Shown: positions 1 to 11,178 of the stretch, one piece after another | Layout of the letters: the number at the start of each line of letters is the position of its first letter | Position numbering within the stretch: position 1 is the stretch's first letter | Origin: Magnolia sinica | Lineage: Eukaryota; Streptophyta; Magnoliopsida; Magnoliales; Magnoliaceae | Length of the DNA stretch: 64,000 bases | Reading direction: 5' to 3' | NCBI RefSeq assembly: GCF_029962835.1 | Contig: NC_080574.1 | Coordinates: 24,898,001-24,962,000 of the forward strand | The notes under the pieces: generated by a model | What the model was told of the DNA's origin: nothing | The model's input: the letters and a program-made list of their open reading frames with translations, nothing else | The model's database searches: none | Translations under genes and position numbers: made by a program

Positions 1-158
1 ATTTTGAAGACATTTCAAGCATCTCTGATGTTGTCTTCCCATATCTTGCCCACCATTGGAAGTAAACATGAATTTAAATTTAATAGATATTATAAAATCA
101 TGTTTCCAGCCTCCCAGATGGTACAAGACTACAACGATGTTGTTATTGTTGATTATGA

Positions 159-1268
159 TTTTTTTTTTCTTTTGAAGAAGGAAATGAAAATTTCATTAAG
201 AGAAGTGGCGAGATAGTGCACCAAACTACACACCAAGCAAAAGAGGAAAATCAAAATCCATGGGGGTCTTAACACGTGAAGCCCAATCCCTTACAAATAA
301 CTATGCTTTGTTGAAAACCTTCCTTTCGGTATAGACAGAATTACAAAAAGAGCCTCCACACGCATCCATCATTCTTCCCAAAGCCGACATTGTGCTAAGC
401 CCATAGTAGTTCGTGACCTCAGGCATCACCCATGATAAGTTGAAGATCCTAAAGAGCCTTGCCCACAACTTGCCAGTGAGTGGACAATGCAAAAACAGGT
501 GATCAACTGACACTGCATCCCCCAAGCACATGACACAAACGCTGGGCAAAACCATTGACATTTTTGAAGGTTGTTAATGGGCAACACCCTCATTCTGCTG
601 ACAAGCCATGCGAAGGCCACTACCTTTGTAGGGGCATTGTAGTGCCACACGGAATCCATGGGCATCCTCCCTCTTTCCTCTCTAGGGGACCTGAGCATCG
701 GATAAGATGACTGAACTGAAAACCGACCCAATTTGACTCTTAACCATATCATCTTGTCCCAACCCCCCATGATTGGGAATAAGCCTTGGAGATGATTTTG
801 AAGCAATACAAACTTCCCAATTTCCTCCTCGGTCAGGTTCCTACAACAAGGAGGCATCCACACCACCACATCTTAAGAACTTGAGAAACAAGTAGAAATC
901 GAGATTTGACTGTGTAGAGAGAGCCACACTAAAGCTGGATAGACCAACTAAAGAGTGGTATCGCCCACCCACACATTGATCCAAAATCAAATTCTCTCCC
1001 ATTGCCAAGGGAGAACTTGATTCCTTCTTCAATCTTTTGCTTTAAGCTTAACAACCCCCTCTAATCCCTATTGCCCGATATAAGGAAGAATCTCTCTCAT
1101 CCAAAAGGAGTCCTCAACCCCCGAATCTCCAAAGCCACTTTTCTAGCAACGGAAGATTTCCCATCTCCAAGTCAAGATGTGGAGAGGAAGGACCCCGCAT
1201 AACAACTGAATAAATCCACCACTCTCTTTACCTCATGTTATGAGGTTCAAATTCCTAACATCCCACTC
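159..1268 (-). mobile_element. LINE fragment A1: 3' part of ORF2 and 3' end
   Basis: Minus-strand non-LTR retrotransposon. Conceptual frames give the C-terminal zinc-binding RT region (CVMCLGDAVSVDHLFLHCPL at 426-561) and the preceding linker (ESSSPLAMGENLI, near 1000) seen in plant L1-type ORF2 proteins. A T-run at 160-171 is the poly(A) tail on the plus strand. Several frameshifts; no intact ORF. It continues in the pieces at 6836 and 13304. Confidence 0.75.
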
Positions 1269-1275
1269 CTTTTTT

Positions 1276-1400
1276 ATCTTTTTTTTTTTTTTTTGAAAGA
1301 TAACAAAATTTACTAAGAGACCCACCAAAGCAGAAACAAGGTAGGAAAAGAATACAACCCAAAGCGATAGACCTGATATCGGTTTGAAGCATGAGATAAT
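1276..1400 (-). mobile_element. Short LINE 3' end
   Basis: A T-run (1276-1293) followed by sequence whose reverse complement reads like the common LINE terminus ending in TTGTTATCTTTC before the A-tail, similar to the end of the LINE at 17090-17125. Probably a second, heavily 5'-truncated copy lodged beside the hAT end. Confidence 0.45.
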
Positions 1401-1736
1401 CATAGATGTGCGGAATCGGTAACGAATCGGCCGATAGGCCCGATACGTGATGGTAACGGTTGATACCGTTACGTGATATGGGGTCGAAATAGTGACCCCT
1501 AGGAAAAGCAACTCAAATTGGCCGTTATGGGGCTGCACCGGTCAGGCGCATGACTAGTTTTTTAGCCTTTATATTTTGCATTTTTATTCCATTTTTTGCC
1601 ACTTTTGAGTTCCAAAATTGTTCATAAATTATTGTACTGCAAATTCCAACCATTCTTAACTTGGATTTTAGGATCAAAACAAGTTATTGCAAGGATTTGG
1701 GTGAATCGATGCGCTGTGGGCCATTTTCCGAAAAAA

Positions 1737-1772
<36 letters not shown>

Positions 1773-1879
1773 TTAAAGGTAAGAATTTATTTAAAAAGGC
1801 GGCAAGAGCCACCCAACCAACTATACCAACTCTGGTCCATAAATACAATTTTGATTTTTTTTAGTTTTTAAAAAATCTC

Positions 1880-2930
1880 TGTTTTTATGTTTGAATATGA
1901 TGTGTTATTCAAATTAGAACATATCAATGTGCTTTTTACGAATGACACATGTGATTTCCGCTTTTATTTTTGGTAATATTTTTATTTCCAAACTAGTTTC
2001 AATCGATTTTCAAAAATTAGAAAAAATTAAAAATTTTCCATCTTTTTCTAGTTTAATGGTTGAATATGATGTGTTATTCATAGTAAAACATATTAATGTG
2101 ATTTTTACAAATTATAGATGCAATTTTCTTTTTTTTTTCTTTTTTTTTGTATTTATTTTTTATTTTCAAACTATTTTGAACTGATTTTAAAAAATTAGGA
2201 AAAATCGTTTTTTTTTTCAATCTTTTTTCTGGTTTAATGGTTAAATATGATGTGTTATTCATAGTAGAACATATCAATTTGATTTTTACAGATTATAGAT
2301 GCGATTTTCTATTTTTTTGTATTTTTTAAATTTTCGGCTGATTTTTAAAAATTAGGAAAAAAAAATTCAATCTTTTTTCTGGTTTAATGGTTGAATATGA
2401 TGTGTTATTCATTGTAGAACATATCAATATGTTTTTTACAAATTACGGATGTGATTTTATATTTTTTTGTATTTTTTTATTTTCAGACCATTTTTAGTCT
2501 ATTTTTAAAAGGTAGGAAAAATTAAAAAATTTCAATCTTTTTCTATTTTAATGGTTGAATATGATATGTTATTCATAGTAGAACATATCAATGTGCTTTT
2601 TACATATTATGGATGTGGTTTTTTTTTTTTTTTTTTGTTTTTTGTTTTTTTTTTTTAATACTATTTTTGACCGATTTTTAAAAATTAGGAAAAATTAATC
2701 ATTTTTTTTTTGTTTAATGGTTGAATATGATGTGTTATTCATATTAGAACATATCAATGTTCTTTTTACAGATTATATACACGATTTTCTTTGTTTTTTT
2801 TTTTTTTTTTTTTTTTTTTTTGTATTTTGATATTTTCGAACTATTTTTGGTCGATTTTCAAAAATTAAGAAATGTGTTTTATTTTTATTTTTTTTTTCTG
2901 TTTTGATGATTGAATAAGATGTGGTACTAA
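1880..2930. repeat. Tandem array, seven copies of a 150-180 bp unit
   Basis: The anchor GAATATGATGTGTTATTCA recurs near 1893, 2062, 2243, 2393, 2557, 2723 and (diverged) 2910. Units also share TAGAACATATCAATGTG and a TTTTTAAAAATTAGG block. The reverse complement of this unit forms the array at 11550-12540. Confidence 0.88.
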
Positions 2931-3239
2931 CATACGATCACATGATGTGCTTGAATGTCATTATTGATTCAATTTTTTATTTTATTTTATTTTATTTTTA
3001 ATTTTCATATTAGTGACTTTATGTTTACATTTTCTTATTTTAGGTAGGTTTTGAAGCTTCGTAGGGTTTAATACTTAATTTCTTCTTTATTAAGTAGATT
3101 TAGAAGTTAGAACTTTATTTCATTAATCTATTTACATTTGGTTATAAGTTTCGAGATTTAATTAAATCATTCTCCTATAAAAACTGTATTTAGACTTGAA
3201 TCAAGTAGACTCTCACATAGGTCATATCTAGTTAAGAAA

Positions 3240-6168
3240 ATGTTTGGCCAACAAGGAAGCGAGGATATTGGATAGCAACAGTGTTAGAGGGTAGGTGGTA
3301 GTAGGCACCAAATGAAGTGCAACTGTTGTGATAGGCCTAATAACTGGTGGAATTACACGACTCAAACAACATTTGGCACATCGAAAGGGTCACGTTATGG
3401 GATGAACCAGAGTGCCAAAAGAGATAATAATCATGATGCAAGCCAATTTGGATAAGTCGAAGGGGAAACGAATTGTTATGTAAAAGAAGAAAGATGATAT
3501 TCTGGAAGCATCCTGACAGGAGGTGTTTGATTCTGAATATATGCGCGTTCATGATGAAGATGTTATTAATTCTAATGAAGATTCAGATCGGGAAGTAACT
3601 ATAGTTAGGAGAGAGCTTGTGCCATGCTCATGAAGAGGAAGAACGTCGGTGCATGTTTGGTACGAGGGGTTCTATATGTGATAGGGGGGAATGTAGCTGC
3701 AAGTGTAGTTGCATTTGCAAGTGGGGGTAGGTTGAGTGGATTATGGCGTATGTTTGGTAGCCGACGGGAAACATCTTCACGTGATGCTCTTGTGAATATA
3801 GACGTGGAAGAAGCAAATGGGCCCGGGAGACACTCTGTTGATCCGATCCTGTTTAGGAAAGAATCAACTAAACAAAAAAAAGATAAAACAAATGTGGAGT
3901 AAAACTTCCATTGAAAAGCTAGGTAGGGTAGCAACAAAGTTATATATACATGCCAACATATCCCCTAATACAACCAATTCTCCATATTGGCAGGTGGTAA
4001 TTGATGCAACAACAGAAGCAGTCGAAGGAATTAAAGCTCCCACAGCTAGGAAATTAGGGGAAAAAGGACAGATGCAGAGTATGCAGATGTGAAAGCACAC
4101 GTGCCTACTTTTAAACCCATATGGCATGCTAGAGGATGCACAATCATGTGCGATGGTTAGATTGGCCCAACCAAATACAACATGATCAACTTCATAGTGT
4201 GCTACTACTTGGGAACGGTGTACCATAAGTCAGTTGATGCATTGGATTAAAAAAAAGGCTACTTATATTTTTTCCCTAATGGATAAAGTGGTAGAAGAGA
4301 CTGGAGAGGAGAATGTGGTGCAAATTGTGATAGATAACGAAGCAACATATAAGGCTGCATGACAAAAGCTGATGATAAAGAGACCACATATATTTTGGTC
4401 ACCATGTGCTGCCCACTATATTGATCTTATATTGGAAGATTCGGGAAGAAGAAGAGTGTTAAGGAAATGGTCGAAAGGGCAAGAGAAGCGATGACATTTA
4501 TTTACAACAATAATCAAGTAGTCACAATAATGAGGAGGTTCAAGAAGGGACAAGAGTTGATTAGTCCTGCGACGACTAGATTTTGTAACTAACTTTATAG
4601 CCCTGGAGAGTTTGTACCTGCATGGGGGAGAGTTGAGTGAGATGTTTGCTTCCCAAGTTGGCTCAACACAACATGGGGAGAAGACATCAAGGACATCGGC
4701 CAAGGTTGTGAAGACTATAATGGACAACAAAAATTGAAAGAGGATCTAAAAGATCCTAAAGGTGATGGAACCACTAATGAGGGTACTCCGTCTTCTTGAA
4801 ACCGACGAAGCACTAACCATGGGCTTCCTCTTCAATATCATGGATAAGGTGAAGATGACAATTAAACGTGACAGTACAAGTTAAGTCTTACTGGAAGATG
4901 ATTGACAAGAGATGGACAAAACAAGTCCATCAGGATCTTCATGCAACAAGTTACTATCTAAATCCTAGGCACAGATATGCTCAGTCATTTTTTACAAATG
5001 ATAAGGTTCATGTCGGGCCAAAGAATATGATAAAGATATTAAAGCCCGACTTGGATATTCAAATAAGGGCGTTGAAGATACATTTGGAAATCGTCAGGTT
5101 AGCTTTGGAGATGCTCTTGCACAATATGCAGTTTCTAGGTTACAATCGGCCGAATGGTGGATGGATTTCAGAGAGAGTGTGAAGGCTCTCTAAAAAATTA
5201 CAGTAAAAGTTTTGAGCCAGACAACATTTTCCTCTGGCTGCAAAAGAAACTTGAGTTGTTTTGCACTTATTCATTCGAAGGATATGAATAGATTGCAGAC
5301 TAGGATGTTGGATATACTTGTCTTCATGCACTACAACATGAGGCTAAGAATGCGGCAACATTATATGAGCATTACCGCAACCACTAGTGACACGGACTAC
5401 TGTCCAATAAACTTGGACGATATTTATGATGAGGACGACCCACTTCAACCTTAGAATTAAGGGAAAACAGATGGAAGAGGATGGTGAAAAATTGGAAGTG
5501 AATGACCCAATAATACGCACGACAGATGAGTACGATTAGTAGTAGCAACGAGAACGAGACAGATGATCATGATGGTGGTGGTGGTGATGCACCTGATGTT
5601 GGTCCCACTTTTGGTGTTGCTTGGCATACCATATAGCCATCTACAAATCGCGAGGCCGATGAGCATTGACGGGATACATGAGGTCGGATTTATAAGTCCA
5701 CCGAGTCATGATACAGCCAACGGGAGGAGGCTGGCTCCAGTGGTGCACCGGGAGGACCGGATCATCAACAAGCTTATGGTCCCAGGCATTATGGATATTC
5801 TTACAGCTAATGGGATTATACAGAACCTGTTTCGTCACATTCATGTTACAGCTCTCCTAATCCACATGTTCCATATGATTACAGATATTCAAATCCAAAT
5901 TTAGGTTATTCGTCATCGACATTCTTAATCTCAACAGCCCAAGTACGGGCACTAATATGGCTATTCAACGAGCACTAGTGGATATTTATACTCGGGGTTG
6001 GAGTCGTTACCTACTCAGGATCAATCATCTTCTAATTTCGTTGACCTAATCTTTCCCTTTGGTATTGGATATTATGAATATGCAACACCTATTCCACAGC
6101 CGCAACCTGATGATGACGAGAACATGGAGGTCGAACAACCACAACAAAGCATATTTTCGTTTTGGTGA
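3240..6168 (+). pseudogene. hAT transposase pseudogene (BED finger, DUF659, hAT dimerisation)
   Basis: Reads from an ATG at 3240 to a TGA at 6166-6168 with many frameshifts and in-frame stops. Order of domains: a BED zinc finger (KCNCCDR, then TGGITRLKQHLAH, 3310-3400); the DUF659 region (SPYWQVVIDATTEAVEGIK, about 3985-4035); a catalytic-core block (VKEMVERAREAMTFIYNN, about 4455-4510; KMIDKRWTKQVHQDLHATSY, near 4900); and the C-terminal dimerisation region (SGCKRNLSCFALIHSKDMNR, 5235-5290, then FMHYNMRLRMRQ and PINLDDIYDEDDPLQP). A Gly/Ser/Tyr-rich tail and an acidic end (PQPDDDENMEVEQPQQ) close it. Family assignment is by motif recognition. Not functional as it stands. Confidence 0.85.
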
Positions 6169-6835
6169 TGACTCGAGAGTTTTATTAAGGTAAAGATATT
6201 TTTTTAAACATTATTTACATTTAAGGTAAGTATTTCTATACCCATTACCAACACAAGCCGAACTTGTGCTTAAAATTACTTCCCTGACAACCAATCAAGT
6301 AATCCTCAATCAAGTTGTAGGGGAGTAAATCAGACACTACTATTTAAAAAATAAATTAATTAAATTAAAAAAAAAAAATCTTGAGGATGTCAGGACAAGA
6401 ATCACCGGATAGGAGAAGTTCTGACATGTTAAAGACTTCAAATAAAATGAACATTGTAATTTATGCAAGTCCTCAAGTATGCAATGTACAGTAAATTATG
6501 AAAAATAATATAAAACACCTACACATGTGAGATATTTTGATATTACATTCATTCTAATATATCTATCACTGATGTTAGATAGTTAGAAAATTAAATCTAT
6601 GACTTTTGCAATCAATTCTAGGTTGTCAGGTTCATAAATTTATTAGACAACCCGATACAACTTTCTCACCAAAGAGTGAACCGTTACACCACCATAAACA
6701 TATTCAAAATTATAAATGAATGCAAATTTGGAATATTACAATTTTTTGGATTTAATGGTTTTTTTTTTTTTTTTGGTGGGGGGGGGGGGGGGGGGGGTTT
6801 GTCAGAAAAAAAAAAGACCGTTACCGCAACAGATC

Positions 6836-7496
6836 ACCTTGTGCTCAACTTATCAACCATTCCTAAATCCACCTAGCAGAATAATATGTCATCAACAAAT
6901 TGCAAATTAGATATCGGATGGCCTAGCCTAGCAACACTAAAGCCTTGAAAAAGGCCAGACTCTTTAACCTTTTCCCAACATTTTGCCCAAGGCTTTGGCC
7001 ACAACTAGAAATAAGAAGGGAGAAAAGGGGTCACCCTGGTGAATTCCTCGTGATCTTTTGAAGGAGCCTTTGGTGATCTATTGACTAGAACTAGGAATGT
7101 AGTCGAGCAGACGCACTTCCTTATCAACCCTCTCCATTTTAAACCACACCCTAGCCTTCCTAATATGTAATCCAAAAAGTTCGAATCCATATGGTTGAAT
7201 GCATTGCCTTTCTGACCTTCCTTATATATGAAATCAATACACTCACGTGCAATGAGGGCATAGTCCAAGATCTGTCTTCCTGCTGTAAACGTTCTTTGGC
7301 TTGTGGAAACGATGCTTGGTAGAACAACACAAAATCTGGTAGCTAATATTTTAGCCAAAATTTTTTAAGGACTCCCAAGCAGACTGATCGGTCTGAAGTC
7401 CTTTAGGTTTTCCACTCCCATCACCTTGGGGATAATCACAATGAAAGACGCCCCTGACTTTGCCGATAGCCTTCCTCTCTCAAAGAATTCCACCAT
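6836..7496 (-). mobile_element. LINE fragment A2: reverse transcriptase region
   Basis: Minus-strand RT motifs: PKVMGVENLKDFRPISLLGS (about 7370-7440), then ILAKILATRF and a QILDYALIARECIDFIYKE block (7200-7290), and near 6870 a degenerate ISNLQFVDD, the catalytic YADD-type position. Frameshifts are present. About 1 kb of ORF2 expected between this and fragment A1 is missing, so the hAT insertion was accompanied or followed by a deletion. Confidence 0.75.
7420..7496. repeat. 77-bp direct flank duplication, left copy
   Basis: LINE sequence from ATCACCTTGGGG to AATTCCACCAT, identical over all 77 bases to 13304-13380. The last seven bases (CCACCAT) also occur in the LTR at the joint, and the first four (ATCA) match the LTR at the opposite joint. 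Confidence 0.95.
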
Positions 7497-8642
7497 CGAT
7501 CTGGCTCGATGACAACGTCCAGGGAGGGTCTCTTAGCTAGAAGTCAAGTTTTGGTTCAGAAAAGTGGCCCGATAGTCAAGAAAAGCCCACCATGGGATCT
7601 CATGATCGTGGCCCCCCACTCGTCGAATTGATTTTATATTTTAGGTTTTGCTTATTGTTATTATTTAGAACATCGTGAACACATTAGATTTCCTTGTTTG
7701 GTTTTTATTTTAGTTTACTTCATTGCCAAGTAATAGGTGTCGCACATGGTGCGAGTTTTAGAGTATAGGATTTTTCCTATAAATATGCACTCCTTGTAGT
7801 TCTTTTGATTCATTGAAGTTAATAAAAAAAAATTCTGCTTTATTTTTTTTGCTCTCTTCGTGAGTTGTGGAAGAATTCAAAAGTGGATGCGAAGCCCTCC
7901 CTTTTCGAAGGGCTAACTACCGTAGTGCAAAGCCACACCGACCCCGATTCACCCCCATCCTCCATCATCTTTTTTTTCATCTTTCCCCACCATCCATAAT
8001 TCGAATTCGTCCCTTTTGTTGCATCAGATTTTTTTTTTTATTACAGTAGGTTTCCAGATTTCGGCCCGCAAGTGAGCTGAAACTTCGGCGGAGCACCACG
8101 CACAAACCGTATATCGGATCGAGCTGAGATTTGAGAGTTTTAGAGTTCATCCCTGGCCGACCAGGGCCAAGGTGGCTTTTTTGAATAGTGGGCCCCACAC
8201 ACGTGCAATCGGGATCACATGCACGTCCGTCCGGGCCATCGTTGTTATCCACACGTGGGATCATCTTTTGACTCAGGTTTTTATCATCTTTTATCCTCTC
8301 ATAGCCGTTTTTCATGAATCCTAACCCTCTATTACATGATCCCTAATTAATTTACCCTTTTTTATCACCTCCGGGTTCCTTAAATTGAAATTAGGGAATC
8401 CCTTGGATTAGGGACTGATTTTTATGCATGAGTAGTTGATTTTATTTCCCTTTGACATCGTTTTGCTTATAATTTTATTGGTCCAGTCCCAACTTATGTC
8501 GGCTTGGACCCACATAGATTCCCCTTTAATTGAATGTTTGGATTTTCATGTGGGATGTGGAATTTGTGTGATTGTTTCTGAATTGGTGTGATCTAAGCCT
8601 GAAATCTTGCATATCATATTTAATTTTCCATGTCCTGCATCA
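7497..8642 (+). repeat. Chromovirus 5' LTR (first 69 bp missing)
   Basis: Starts CGATCTGGCTCGATGAC, which corresponds to 10494 in the 3' LTR, and ends TGCATCA just before the primer site. A TATA box (TATAAATA) lies at 7778-7785. By eye it differs from the 3' LTR at roughly twenty positions over the first 320 bases. Confidence 0.9.
7778..7785 (+). promoter_or_regulatory. LTR TATA box
   Basis: TATAAATA in the 5' LTR; the same box is at 10772-10779 in the 3' LTR. It presumably marks the retrotransposon promoter, with transcription starting about 30 bp downstream. Confidence 0.6.
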
Positions 8643-8646
8643 AATT

Positions 8647-8658
8647 TGGTATCAGAGC
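8647..8658 (+). promoter_or_regulatory. Primer-binding site, initiator tRNA-Met type
   Basis: TGGTATCAGAGC, complementary to the 3' end of plant initiator tRNA-Met, four bases after the 5' LTR end. Primes minus-strand DNA synthesis in LTR retrotransposons. Confidence 0.9.
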
Positions 8659-8847
8659 CTAGGGTTCTTGTAGGGGAATTCACCATATATTTACGGTGTA
8701 GTTTGAGTCCTTCATGCATTCAGTCCATCATATATAGCTGAATTTTAGTAACAGTGTGTAGTCTCCTTCATATAGAGTCTCGTAGGGTCATTTAGTTTTT
8801 AGACACATAGTTGTCATAGAAGGTCTTTAGGTTGAGCAAGTCAGTAT

Positions 8848-9531
8848 ATGCCCACACGTACGGGTAGCGGTTTCGGTTTGCACCCTACACTAAACATGGA
8901 ACAATTGCAAGAGTCACTAAACAAGATATCTCAGACGTTGGAGTCTATGATTAAGCGCTTGGAAATGGACCAATGCTATGAACAGCTTGATGTACGCATT
9001 ACCCGACTAAAGACCATCGCTAGGACAAACCCCACCATTGGGGTAGATGTCCAATCTCAAGCAGGTGGCCTGGAGGATATACCAATGAATGGAGTTGGTC
9101 AAGGAATCAATTATGGGTGTGCACCCGGACACTCACCCCATGAGAGACATAAAGACCACTATTTTGAGGGGTACAACATGTGTGGCCTTGTGGCTGGAGA
9201 GAGTGCACCAGCGGCTAGTGTAGAGTTATCCACTGAGGCCATTCCGGTAATGGATGAGTTACGTGATATCTTTCCTGATGATCTACCGGATGAGTCCCCT
9301 AGGAAGGATATAGAGCACACCAGAATATGGGACATCGTAATACCTACAACCGAGTTCACGTTGAATAAGTTCGTCAATAGGTCCATAGGTCTAAGTCCTT
9401 ATGAAGTCGTTACTGATTATAAACCTAGGAAACTTATTGATCTTGTCCCTATGTTACTGTCCCATAGGCCGTCAGAGTCTGCAGAGTCTTTTGCGCATCA
9501 CATTCATTCATGGCATCAAGAAATCAAGTAG
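8848..9531 (+). pseudogene. Chromovirus gag-RT-integrase fusion remnant
   Basis: A 227-codon open frame. Residues 1-50 resemble a gag N-terminus with a coiled-coil-like stretch (LQESLNKISQTLESMIKRLE). Then comes PVMDELRDIFPDDLPDE, the segment that opens reverse transcriptase in many Ty3/Gypsy polyproteins, and directly after it an integrase C-terminal piece (NRSIGLSPYEVVTDYKPRK, then RPSESAESFAHHIH). Most of gag, protease, RT, RNase H and the integrase core are deleted. It stays open but cannot supply transposition functions. Confidence 0.8.
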
Positions 9532-9537
9532 AAGATC

Positions 9538-10412
9538 ATGACTAATAATGAACATTGCACATTTTATACAGACCAGTATAAATGTTTCAAAGGATTCAAT
9601 ATTGGGGACTCTGTGATGGTCTGCATCAGGCCCGAGCGGTATCCTTTGAGGGCCGTTCGTAAGTTACACGCGTGTAGCGCTGGACCCATCAAAAGTATAA
9701 AACGAAACGGTCTCAATGTGTATGAGATAGATCTTCCACCTTCCATGGGAATTAGTTTCACATCCGATGTGGAGGATTTAGTTACTTTTCAGAGGACCAC
9801 TGATACTTTGTCTGGCCCTTCGCCCACCCATCCTAATTCCTCATATTTATCCCTTGAACCATGGCCCCTTTCCAACCCATTTTTCCAACCTCTACCTCCC
9901 ATATCTACTTTTCCTAACCTTTCTTCCCAGCCTCTACCTCCCATACCTACCCTTCTCGACCCATTTTCCCAGCCTCTACGTCTCATACCTACCCGTCCCA
10001 ACCCATTTTTCCGGCCTCTACCTCCCATATCTACCCTTCCCAACCCATTTTTTCAGCCTCTACATCCCATACCTATCCGTCCCAACCCATGTTCCCAGCC
10101 TCTACCTCCCATACCTACCCATCCCGACCCATCCTCCCAGCCTCTACCTCCCATACCTATCCTTCCCGACTCATTTTCCCAGCCTCTATCTCACATACCT
10201 AACCTTCACACACCCAAAAAGGAAATAGAGGATATCCAGGACCATCAGATAGTTTCAACGTCGGACGACGGGTTTCAGAAGTACGTGGTTAAATAGAAGT
10301 CACGCCCAGCTTCAGGTAGCACGTGGCTCACTGAGGAGGAGCTTCAGAGACTTGATCCTGACATCCTGGAGCGGTTCAGGAGTTTTATTTCGCCAGTGGC
10401 GAAATCTTTGCA
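9538..10412 (+). pseudogene. Integrase C-terminus, Pro-rich repeat linker and broken chromodomain
   Basis: Open from ATG 9538 to a TAG ending at 10296. First comes the integrase GPY/F-like module (GDSVMVCIRPERYPLRAVRKL, in part), then eight 14-residue Pro-rich repeats, then a chromodomain: HQIVSTSDDGFQKYVVK, a stop where a Trp is expected, and beyond it RPASGSTWLTEEELQRLDPD up to about 10412. The chromodomain identifies a chromovirus; in active elements it steers integration to marked chromatin. The stop truncates it. Confidence 0.8.
9868..10203 (+). repeat. 42-bp minisatellite, eight copies
   Basis: In-frame period of 42 bp encoding 14-residue units of the type NPFFQPLPPIST / DPSSQPLPPIPT. 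Because 42 is a multiple of three, the array is open in other frames too and produces spurious ORFs on both strands. Confidence 0.92.
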
Positions 10413-11178
10413 GCCGGGGAGAATTGATGGGGACATCACGCGCACTCACGCCGCCCCCCCTACGCACGTACGTACGTAGGAGGACCCCACCATCGATCTG
10501 GCTCGATGACGACGTCCAGGGAGGGCCTCCTAGTTAGAAGTCAAGTTTTGGTTCAGAAAAGTGGCCCGATAGTCAAGAAAAGCCCACCATGGGATCTCAT
10601 GATCGTGGCCCACTCGTCGGATTGGTTTTATATTTTAGGTTTTGCTTATTGTTATTATTTAGAACATCGTGAACGCTTTAGATTTCCTTGTTTGGTTTTT
10701 ATTTTAGTTTACTTCATCGCCAAGTAATAGGTGTCGCACATGGTGCGAGTTTTTGGGTATAGGGTTCTCCCTATAAATAGGCACCCCTTGTAGTTCTTTT
10801 CATTCATTGAAGTTAATAAAAAATTTCTGCTTTATTTTTCTGCTCTCTTCGTGAGTTGTGGAAGAATTCAAAAGTGGGTGCGAAGCCCTCCCTTTTCGAA
10901 GGGCTAACTACCATGGTGCGAAGCCACATCGATCCCAATTCACCCCCATCTTCCATCATCTTTTTTTCCATCTTCCCCACTATCCATACTTCGAATTTGT
11001 CCTTTTGTTGCATCGATTTCTTCATTGAAGCAGTTTTCCAGATTTCGGCCCAGGGCTGAAACTTCGTCGGAGCACCACGCACAAACCGTACATCGGATCG
11101 AGCCGAGATTTGGCGGTTTTGGAGTCCATCCCTGGCCACCCAGGGCCCGTCCGTTTTTCAATAGTGGGCCCCACACAC

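Larger units (their letters stand above)
1400..6835 (+). mobile_element. Degenerate autonomous hAT element (hAT-1)
   Basis: The left end holds clustered CGGTAACG/CGGCCGATA-type motifs (1400-1480), then a seven-copy tandem array, then a full-length but broken transposase, then a 3' region (6500-6760) clearly homologous to the reverse complement of 11240-11530. The right end has GACCGTTACCGCAAC at about 6820-6835. A run of about 20 G follows a T-run at 6760-6797, probably slippage. It sits inside the minus-strand LINE. Exact terminal bases and target duplication could not be fixed by eye. Confidence 0.75.

Noticed and set aside
4-216. 70-codon open frame at the left edge
   Set aside because: AT-rich intron sequence, no family resemblance and no SGR2 match in either strand.
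1880-2930. CRISPR-like regular repeats
   Set aside because: Units of 150-180 bp with diverged copies in a plant transposon; no short constant repeats with unique spacers.
3605-4226. Minus-strand open frames over the hAT transposase
   Set aside because: The plus strand shows the BED and DUF659 motifs; the opposite frames have no recognisable content.
9789-10043. Minus-strand open frame rich in Gly and Arg opposite the Pro-rich repeats
   Set aside because: It is a by-product of the 42-bp period, which keeps several frames open; no start context or family match.
9854-10228. Second plus-strand open frame over the same array
   Set aside because: Shadow of the Pro-rich repeat frame; the integrase and chromodomain flanks are in the other frame.
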